Assembly: GCA_951217055.1 (NCBI GenBank)
Contig: OX578276.1
Location: 118,304,979-118,368,978, forward strand
DNA from: Gerris lacustris
Taxonomy: Eukaryota > Arthropoda > Insecta > Hemiptera > Gerridae
Length of the DNA stretch: 64,000 bases
Direction of reading: 5' to 3'
The notes beneath the pieces were generated by a model. The model saw only the letters and a program-made list of their open reading frames with translations. It searched no databases and was not told the origin of the DNA. Positions 54,706 through 64,000 of the stretch are shown one piece after another. Every line of letters starts with the position of its first letter. The stretch's first letter is position 1. Made by a program: the position numbers and the translations under genes.

Positions 54706-54984
54706 TTGGTTGTAAAAAATATTTTTGAGACTTTACGATGTTACAGTATGCTATTACTCGTATATTGTTTTGTTGCAGTCTCTATAATTTGATCATCGAA
54801 ATTCTAAATTAACAATATGTGTTGCTTAATTTTATTTAATCGCCACTTTAGGCATTTATCGTGGATATTACTGTAGAACTTCGATTTTTAACACGTATCA
54901 CGTATAGTTCGATGACGTAAATAGATAATCTTCCTGCAGCGTCTCCATCAGACCTAAGTTGTAATGTCAATATCGTGTTGAGTA

Positions 54985-55560
54985 TATTGCTTCCGAGCTT
55001 ACCTAAGGTTACGGTAGCTGTGTGATCGTTCTGAATAACAAACATTTTTTTGTCTCCGATTTCGAAAATCCGTTTCAGACATCAGGGAACATTTTGGTTC
55101 CGTGTCTATCTGTCGGTCTATCGCTCAATTTTTGCGAATTTAATACCCTATTTATTTATAAAATTTGGATGGTAGGTCATAATTAGCCCATTGTTGGTCC
55201 CACATATATGTTTAAGCCATTTGTCTTTCTTCCACATGCGCACAAACATACATTTATTTACACCAAAAGTACTCATTTAATTTTTATAAAATTTGGATAG
55301 TTTGTCGTAAGTTGCCCGAAAGATAGCCCCAGATTAAAACCAACCGACTGAGCTTTTTAAATTGTGCTAATTTGATATTTGAATTTATGTAAAAAATCAA
55401 AATAATTTTGGCTGATTTAATAAGGGGGGGGGATTAATAAAATTAATTTCTCTTATATAATAAATTTGATAAAATTAAATAAATTTGACAATAATAGGTT
55501 GTAAAAGAATATAATTATTAAAGTATAAGAAATAGGACGTGAGGAAGCTATGTACCGATT
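54985..55560 (-). repeat. Interspersed repeat family B, inverted near full-length copy
   Basis: It starts with the terminal hairpin in reverse ('gcttccgagcttacc..ggttacggtagc', 54991-55018), then 'gatcgttctgaa', 'acatcagggaacattttggt', 'ggtaggtcataattagccca', 'tcttccacatgcgcacaaac', and ends with 'aataggacgtgaggaagcta'. Confidence 0.75.
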
Positions 55561-56335
55561 TAAATGTTGTATATTTAACTCTTAAAACTATAACGTGCAT
55601 TGAAAAAAGAAATCAAAGTTTTTTATTTAATGCTATAATGTATAATTCCTTAGAGACAACAGAATCAATTTATGATTACTCTGTATATATATATATCCAA
55701 TAAGCATAATGGTATAATTACGGTTTTAAACAAGTTTATAACCTTTTTATTACCTTTTATCTCTGTGTGATTATTTTCCTCCTTTACTCGATTTAAATTT
55801 AGGTCGTATGTCAGTTTTTATTTTTAAATATATATTTTTCTTTTTATCGAGGAAGGTTAACATACTTGAATTTTTTAATACGCTGAATAATTATAGTCTG
55901 ATTAAAATATAATAATAAGCCGTCGCGTCGTTTTCTTCACTATATTACTTGTATAAATCATCTAAAAACCTGGGTTCTTGTCCAAATTATTACCCATTGT
56001 ATTCTCTTTGTTTATTATTTTTTTTATACAATGTTTGTTTATTTATTTGGTTCTGGATCATAAATTCCTCTTGTATTTAAATTTGGTTGAGCCTATGTCC
56101 TTAAAGCCATTTATTAGCGTTGCCACTTCTAAATAATAATTTTTTTTTTATCTAATATGTATTTTTTATAAATATAGCTACCTTCTGTTGTTATTAATCT
56201 TTGATTGTTTTGATTATTTGTTAAATAATTATTCAAGAAGTCTTGGTTAGTTATAAAAGTAATGATTTAAAAAATTAGGATCGAGAAAATATTACAAGAG
56301 CTGACCTCTTGAAAGATTAAAGCTGAAAATTGAGA

Positions 56336-56337
<2 letters not shown>
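55561..56337. other. AT-rich sequence, nothing recognised
   Basis: No gene or shared repeat recognised. Confidence 0.5.

Positions 56338-56421
<84 letters not shown>
56338..56421. repeat. (TA)n microsatellite
   Basis: About 42 TA units, ending in TGTATATAG. Confidence 0.96.
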
Positions 56422-56428
<7 letters not shown>

Positions 56429-56849
56429 GTGGGTTGAAAAAAGAAAATATTTCGCAAAATAATTAAATAAAAAAATTGTTATGCATGATCATTATGAGGC
56501 ATTAAGATATGTTTAATACAGATTTCTAGTATTGGCATCTATACTTTAATGATTTGCCTGGCTATTAATAAGTACTTATTTTATTTACAGGATACGAAAC
56601 AAGAATAAATCAAATAAACATTGTGTGATTAATATAAATTTGGATTTAATTTTATATTATTGTCTAATAATAATAATGTATTAAATATTATAAAAACATT
56701 AAAATCGTAACTTTAACTGCAATATTTAAATCAGCTTTCGCTATAGCTTAATGGCTTTGGGTTAGTGGAACAGTACAAATATTTTACCAAATTAACGATA
56801 GTAAAAATATAATAACATTAAAAAACATTTATATTGTTCGATTTCATGT
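56422..56849. other. AT-rich sequence, nothing recognised
   Basis: No gene or shared repeat recognised. Confidence 0.5.
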
Positions 56850-56995
56850 AGCCAGTTTTGCGCCTATAAAGTCTGACTGGGGTGACAGACACACATACAT
56901 ACACGATAAAAGTTAAGGCCGGATTCGGCTTTTTGAATGTATAAATGAAAAAGTATCCAAAAAAATTTCAATTCTGACCAGTGTACAGACAAAAC

Positions 56996-57003
<8 letters not shown>
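56850..57003 (+). repeat. Interspersed repeat family E, 3' part
   Basis: 'gccagttttgcgcctataaa', 'gactggggtgacagacacac', 'gttaaggccggattcgg' and 'acaaaacattaattttatat' match 26168-26390. The copy runs straight into the following TA array. Confidence 0.75.
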
Positions 57004-57217
<214 letters not shown>

Positions 57218-58454
57218 GGTGTCCCAACTTAAGTGTGCCAAAAAGAAGGGGCATATAGGGGACCCTAAAAGGAGTCAAAAATGTTATATTAACCTATGTC
57301 CTTTCGGGCTTCGATTTCTGACTGGCGCCATTTTTAAAAAATTTGGGCTAAGCTTATTTTTTTACACCTAAACAAGTGTATCTCGAGAACAAAGCGGGAT
57401 AGCTCATCATTTTAGGTATCGTTGAAAACCTAAAAACATTTGCTAAAGGAAATGTTATTATAAATTTTCATTTATTTTTATTCCTTCTTGTTCAAATTTA
57501 GCTCAAAATGCCTTTTTTTAAAAAAATCAAAAAATAAAGAAATTTTTGACGGCCCATAGTGCTTAAACTAGTTACATCTTGAATTGTCCAGGCAATGGAA
57601 AAACTTCTTTATTTAATAACCTTTTCATGGATACCCATATCATTGTATGTTAAATAGGAAATTTTTTACGTTACAGGCCTATTTATTGAAAAAAACTAAT
57701 GTAAACATGAGAAAAAATTACTTTTTATTTAGTATCTCCTCTTTTGAACGGTATAATCATTTGACTCAACTTAATCATAATCACTTTCAAAGTAAATGTG
57801 TGATGAAATAACTATTGTTGACTATTTCTAGTAGCCTGGAGTATGTCCAATAACAGGAGGGGGGGGGGGCACCTCTCCCTCTTTTAAATAAGTATACAAA
57901 AGCATGTAACCTAAAATTAAAGCTGAAAACTGCTTATTATATTATTTTTTATTTTTTTTAATAAAGATATAAAGAGATTGGAGGTGTAAATTTTTTTAAG
58001 TTACATAACAATAAAAATAATAACTACATTTTTAACAAACAATTTTATTTTATAAAAGAAACAGCAAACATTTTAACAAAAGGTAATAATAAGAAAGAAC
58101 ATTAACAATAACAACAACATTTAAATACTAACTACTTTGAAATACCAATTTACTTTGAAAGTGATTATGATTAGTCGAGTCAAATGATTATACCGTATGT
58201 TAAATAGAAAATTTTTTACACTATAAGAACATTTGTTGAAAAAAACGAATTTAAATTTGAGAAAAAAATACTTTTTTTTTTTAATATCTCCTCTTTTGAA
58301 CGGTATAATCATTTGACTCGACTTAATCGTAATCACAAAGTAGTTGGTATTTAAATGTTGTTGTTATTGTTGTTTCTTATTAGTACCTTTTGTTAATTCT
58401 TATTTTAGTTTTCCGCTAAAATGTTTGTTTTTTCTTTTATAAAATAAAAAAAGG

Positions 58455-58546
58455 AGGCCCGTGGTTCAAGCTGGGGTCCCGATGCTGGGGTCTATTTTTC
58501 TCTGTATGTCTCCCGAAGTTAATGATAATTATAATTTGATTTAAAG
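58455..58546. repeat. Snapback element, partial copy 4
   Basis: Only the right half is present: 'ggcccgtggttcaa', 'ggtctatttttctctgtatg', 'tctcccgaagttaat', 'gataattataatttgattta'. It lies in the loop of the foldback element. Confidence 0.75.
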
Positions 58547-58594
58547 TAATAAAAAGCAGTTTTCAGCTTTAATTTTAGGTTACATGCTTTTGTA

Positions 58595-60789
58595 CAGTGC
58601 CGGATCTAGGTATTTTCTCAGGGGGGGCAAAAGCAGATTTTGCCGCCCTTGCTACACAGGGGCAGATCTAGTAGTAGAATTTGGGGGGGGGGGAACTTGG
58701 GGGGTTTAGACTCAAATCCAAAGGGGGGTCCGGGGGGCCTCCCCCGGAAAATTTTATAAAATTAGGTGCAAAATTTGTGAATTTTAAGCGTTTTGGAGAA
58801 CCTTTTTTTAGAGCTTTTTCAGCTAAAACAGCAACTTTAAGTTTGTTTACAATTGTTTCTGCAGAATTTTTGAAACATTTATTATCTAAATCGGGTTTTA
58901 GACTTCAAAAAATTATTTTTTACCTGTAACACTATACTATGCTATTAATTCTTCCAGTCTCATTATGAAATACCTTCACAACTTCCTATATAGCAACTGA
59001 ATCAAGTAGATACACACTCAACTAAGCATATAAAAAAACATCCATTAAAGTATGCAAAAAAACAAACAAAAAAATAGTTTATATTTGCATCCCACATAAA
59101 AATGTAAGTGGGAATCCCAGTTAGCAATTTTAATATTTACTTGACTATTGCTCCATAGCTAAGGCAACCATAATTATTCCAATAATAATATAGGTTTGTT
59201 TTGATTTGTTGGTCTTCAAATAGATGTAATAACTTATTTAAATTAGTTAATGTTGTAAAATGTTTACGTTTTATTATTGTATTACATATCATGTAACATT
59301 TTAATTTGTTAATATTGACAATAAATTGCTGTTTATTTATTGATATTTTTTGCTTCCAACCTCACCGAAGGTATGAAGCTATGTTATCATTCTGAAGAAC
59401 GACAAATTTTTAGGTCTCCGATTTCAAAAATTCCAAGACAGATTCAGACATCAGGGAACACTTTTGGGTCCGTGTCTGTCTGTCACTTTTTTTTGCGAAC
59501 CAACATATCTTAAAAACTACTCGTCAGATTTTAATGAAGTTTGGATTGTAGGTCATGATTAGCCTATTGTTGGTCCCATATAAGTTTCAACCTTTTGCGC
59601 CTTCTTGTTTCTCTTCCACATGCACATAAACATACATTTATTTAAACCTACAGCTTCAAAAGTACTCTTCCGATTTGTATGAAACTTTTATAGTTTATCG
59701 AAAGTAACCCGCAGATAGCCCCAGGTTAATATGAATCGCTTGCGTTCTTTAATTTTTGCTAAATTGGTACTTTAATTTGGGTAAAAAATCCAAACAATTT
59801 TGACAGATTAAAAAAACGGGGAGACAATGAAACAAAATAGACAATAATGGCTTTAACTGCATAAAATCAATAAAGTACGTAATAGGATGCGAAGAAGAGA
59901 TGTGCCATATCAATTCAATGTATTTTTACGAATATCTCGCTTCCTATGGCTCGGAGACAAATTAAAATTATTATCAAAAAGCAAAACTATTAAATTTCCC
60001 ACAAAAAAGGTCTCATACATTTTTTACGTACAAAGAACGGTTTAGCAAAAACCTAGTTCTACTATATATTGCATTGTGATTATTTTTGCTGGATTTTTAC
60101 GTGATTTTGTGAATATCTCGCTTCTTCTGACTCAGAGACCAATTGAGGATCAGATCAAAATTTAAGAATCTAAAATTTTACCGTTTGGATAATAATGCGC
60201 TCCGAAGTTTCCCTAATTGTCTCCGAGCTATAGGAAGCGAGATAATTCGTAAAAAAAGACCAGTCAGCACCATGACTTAATGAGCGAATTTTCAAAGAAA
60301 TCTGCGTATTATTGGATTATGATAATATAGAAAAATTTTGGTTTAAAATTTGGATGGGTTAAAAAAAAAAAATTGGTACACAAAATTTGACTCGTAAATG
60401 GTCTCCAAAAAGTATTATATTTTGTATTAGTAGTATTATTATTATTTGCGTTAACAGTTTGAGTCTTTCTTAACACATCGAACTTCTTAAATAGTTTTTG
60501 ATAAACTTCAATATGCTTAAGTTTCTTTCACATCAACTTTAAAGAAAAAAAGGGTAAACGAAGTTAAAGGTGGGCTATATCTGATTGGACAAGATAACTG
60601 TAATTATATTACATATAATAAAAAATTCATTTCACCTTTATTTTTTTATTTATTTTTTTTTTTTTTTTCATGAACTTTTTATTATTTTTCCTTTATTTAT
60701 CATTTTATTTTTCCACCTCGTTTCGCCGCCCCCCGGGCGTGCCGCCTGGGGCGCTTGCCCCCCGCAGCCCCCCCTTAGATCCGGCACTG
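58595..60789. mobile_element. hAT-like non-autonomous element, 2,195 bp
   Basis: The ends CAGTGCCGGATCTAGG and TTAGATCCGGCACTG are inverted repeats, and CTTTTGTA is duplicated at 58587-58594 and 60790-60797. G-rich (58621, 58681) and C-rich (60726-60779) stretches lie inside the ends. A second TE-end-like segment starts at about 58660 ('ggggcagatctagtagtag'). A family B copy is nested at 59345-59905. A 'cgaatatctcgcttcctatg'-type block at 59930-60260 contains two related copies. No transposase is recognised. Confidence 0.9.
59345..59905 (-). repeat. Interspersed repeat family B, inverted copy inside a hAT-like element
   Basis: 'ttgcttccaacctcaccgaa', 'cattctgaagaacgacaaat', 'aattccaagacagattcaga', 'gcgaaccaacatatcttaaa', 'ggtcatgattagcctattgt', 'tctcttccacatgcacataa' and the end 'aataggatgcgaag'. 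Confidence 0.75.
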
Positions 60790-61499
60790 CTTTTGTATAC
60801 TTATTTAAAAGAGGGAGAGGTGCCCCCCCCCCCCCCTGTTATTGGTCATACTCCAGGCTACTAGAAATAGTCAACAATAGTTATTTCATCACACATTTAC
60901 TTTGAAAGTGATTATGATTAAGTCGAGTCAAATGATTATACCGTTCAAAAGAGGAGATACTAAATAAAAAGTAATTTTTTCTCATGTTTACATTAGTTTT
61001 TTTCAATAAATAGGCCTGTAACGTAAAAAATTTCCTATTTAACATACAATGATATGGGTATCCATGAAAAGGTTATTAAATAAAGAAGTTTTTCCATTGC
61101 CTGGACAATTCAAGATGTAACTAGTTTAAGCACTATGGGCCGTCAAAAATGTCTTTATTTTTTGATTTTTTTAAAAAAAGGCATTTTGAGCTAAATTTGA
61201 ACAAGAAGGAATAAAAATAAATGAAAATTTATAATAGCATTTCCTTTAGCAAATGTTTTTAGGTTTTCAACGATACCTAAAATGATGAGCTATCCCGCTT
61301 TGTTCTCGAGATACACTTGTTTAAGTGTAAAAAAATAAGCTTAGCCCAAATTTTTTAAAAATGGCGCCAGTCAGAAAACGAAGCCCGAAAGGACATAGGT
61401 TAATATAACATTTTTGACTCCTTTTAGGGTCCCCTATATGCCCCTTCTTTTTGGCAGACTTAAGTTGGGACACCCTGTATATATATCGATATATATAAA

Positions 61500-61750
61500 T
61501 CGGGTTAGTGCAAAAAGTCACTAAGTTACATTTAGCTTGTTTTGAAATATTCATATTTTAAACTTGCAACTTTGTAAACAAATATTTATTTCAACATTTT
61601 TAACTGTTTTCTACTTATTTTGAATTTATTATTATGTTTTTATATAGAATCAGGGAAAATATATTGTATTTTACATTGTAACAATTAAGAAAATCTAAAA
61701 AAACTAAAATTCGAAAAAATGTAACTTAGTGACTTTTTGCACTAATCCGA
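61500..61750. mobile_element. Mariner-like MITE, 251 bp
   Basis: The left terminal repeat at 61500-61533 (TCGGGTTAGTGCAAAAAGTC, continuing CACTAAGTTACATTT) and its complement at 61717-61750 differ at one base. Both flanks are TA-rich, so a TA target duplication is plausible but not provable. The AT-rich centre has no coding capacity. Confidence 0.85.
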
Positions 61751-62228
<478 letters not shown>

Positions 62229-64000
62229 CAGTAGCGTACACAGAAAATTTTTTCGGGGGGGGCCCAACCTAATTTAACTTATATGCGGGTTTAGCATCGT
62301 TCTAAAGAACGATTATGTCTCCGATTAAAATAATTCCAAAACATAAAATCTGATCCAGTTATCAGACATTTTTGATCCCGTTTCTGGCTGTTAGTCTGTC
62401 TCTCGCTCAATCATGGCGAACAATTCTTAAAAACTACTCTTTCGATTTTAATGAAATTCGGATGGCAGTTAATTAGCATATAAAAAGTCCATTGTTGGTC
62501 CTATATAAGGTCCAATCTTCTGGTCCCCTTTCCCTCCACCACATTTCTCCACCTGCCACCATTTCTCTTCCACATGTGCACACACATACATTTATTTACA
62601 CCTTATCTTCAAAAATATTCATCTGATTTTATAAAACTTATCTGATAGAAGCTCACAGATTAATTTTAACTGTCTGCGCTGTTTAAATTTTGGTAAATTG
62701 ATACTTTAAATCATGTAAAAATCAAATCAATTTTGACTAATTTAAAAAAGGAGGGAAAATTGAGTAAATTTAACATGAATAAAGTGTCAATATGGCAATA
62801 TTTTAAGAGCGCAGACGGTTGAAATTATTCTTGGGTTATCTGCGGGCTACTTTAAAGAAACCATTAAAATTTCATAAAAATCAGATGAGTACTTTTTAAG
62901 ATATAGGTGTAAATAAATGTATGTCTGTGCGAATGTGGAAGAGAAATAAATAGGTGCAGAAGATTGAAACTTATACGGGACCAGCAATGTTATAACCTGG
63001 CTAATTATGACCTACCATCAAAATTACAATAAAATTGTACGAATAGCTTTTAAGATATGTTGGTTCGCAAAATTGCAAACTGGACAGGCGGACACGGGAC
63101 CTAAACTGTACCCTGATGTTGAACAGATTTCTGTCTTGGAATTTTTGAAATCGGAGACATAAAAATTGTTCGTTCTTCAGAACTGTCACATATCTCAAAA
63201 CGTGATCCATACTGGAAAAGCAAACGTGGATTTGGAGCACATACGAATTTCAAATTTTTATCTAGAAGAGAATTCTTCTCTAAGAAAATTAAATACCTAT
63301 TGCAAAACAAAAGAATCATTCGCTCATTCGCTGGGTAATTACATGGGACATTTAACATCAAATGTTTTCTGAACGCTTTTTGAGTTTTTAGATTTAAATT
63401 TACTATTACTATGTTATATGAATCAGTTTTTTCACAAAATGATAAACCGATTTATTTATATTGCCTCTGTTTTCTCACTACATGTCGACGAACACTAGTC
63501 CGACCTGAGTCAGCAAGAGGGGAATGCCGTATAGACAAGAGGACCCATGTAGCGTTCTACACACAATCCTGGTCCAAAACAAAAATTTGCTACTGAAATC
63601 CACAACCATCATTTTCCCGTTTAAGCCAGTCTAGTGTGCATATTTTAATTCAATTAATTTAATTCCATCGGCAAAAGTTCGAGTTGACTCGGGCCTCATT
63701 TAATTTAATGTGCTTAACACCTAGGCCGAGCCGGCAATCGGGTCTATTATTGAACCCATCCCAATTTATTTTGATGCATAATTTCCAAATGGCCAAAATC
63801 GGGCCTACTAGCAATCAGGCCGATTCATTGTACTCATCCTAATCTATTCAATGCACTTAATTCTATAGCAAAAAATCCGGGCCTAGCTGTCAATCGGAGC
63901 AGTTCAATTCATTGCATTAGGATTCGTAATGAATTGAAGCTGTCCTATAATGCAACCTATGCTATTGAACTGGACTAAAACCAACAAAAAATCATTAAAT
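62229..64000 (-). mobile_element. Second copy of the large hAT-like element, inverted, cut by the window edge
   Basis: It starts with CAGTAGCGTACACAG, the complement of the right end of the element at 29421-38129, and follows it inward: 'ggggggggcccaacc', family B sequence (62300-63190), a conserved stretch (63190-63620), and the degenerate end of the 62-bp array (63640 on). Relative to the first copy it lacks about 150 bp near 62299 and lacks the retrotransposon: the sequence around 62572-62600 is continuous where the other copy carries the insertion. The other terminus is outside the window. Confidence 0.9.
62572..62600 (-). other. Empty target site of the retrotransposon
   Basis: The complement reads GGTGTAAATAAATGTATGTG followed by TGTGCACATGTGG, that is, one copy of the 14-bp target sequence with both flanks joined. 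It shows the pre-insertion state of the site at 32248/37655. Confidence 0.88.

Noticed and set aside
58681..58929. 82-codon frame starting in a G-run
   Set aside because: It begins in the G-rich end of a hAT-like element and has no family resemblance.

Overview
Eukaryotic, AT-rich DNA whose only recognisable host coding sequence is a set of short exons split by long introns; the rest is a dense mosaic of transposable elements. The element types (several hAT-type DNA transposons, an I-clade non-LTR retrotransposon with RNase H, pogo/mariner-like MITEs, foldback elements) suggest an arthropod, probably an insect. The species cannot be settled from sequence alone. There is no sign of prokaryotic operons, CRISPR or plasmid features.

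Host gene (plus strand). Four exons with compatible phases (6642-6758, 9163-9361, 10146-10358, 16131-16395) encode a divergent RhoGAP domain. Positions normally used for catalysis (arginine finger and the K/R pair before ELPEP) are substituted, so it looks like a pseudo-GAP. Two further phase-compatible candidate exons lie at 42559-42604 and 44021-44056; if they belong, the intron between them and the fourth exon is about 26 kb and carries most of the nested transposons.

Nested mobile DNA. The largest structure is an 8.7-kb hAT-like element (29421-38129, 8-bp target duplication). It carries a tandem array of about 62-bp units (29640-30660) and, inserted in it, a structurally complete I-clade retrotransposon (32262-37655, 14-bp target duplication) with two intact ORFs. 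A second copy of the hAT-like element enters from the right edge in inverted orientation (62229-64000) and preserves the empty target site of the retrotransposon. Other hAT-type elements with target duplications are at 16734-18428, 21086-21535, 45296-48021 and 58595-60789; two hold decayed transposase C-termini. The element at 58595-60789 sits in one arm of a 4.3-kb foldback (57215-61477), whose other arm keeps the empty site.

Foldback and palindromic DNA is unusually abundant: a 2.2-kb foldback (26494-28665), a near-perfect 283-bp palindrome between TA microsatellites (51601-51883), four copies of a snapback element (around 24780, 39888, 54586, 58500), and several short perfect hairpins. Two of the inverted-repeat elements carry a CTGANGA...GAAAC signature resembling the hammerhead-ribozyme core known from Penelope-like retroelements. 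At least five further interspersed repeat families (called A to E here) account for much of the remaining sequence. Family A and the snapback family contain tRNA-like B-box motifs.
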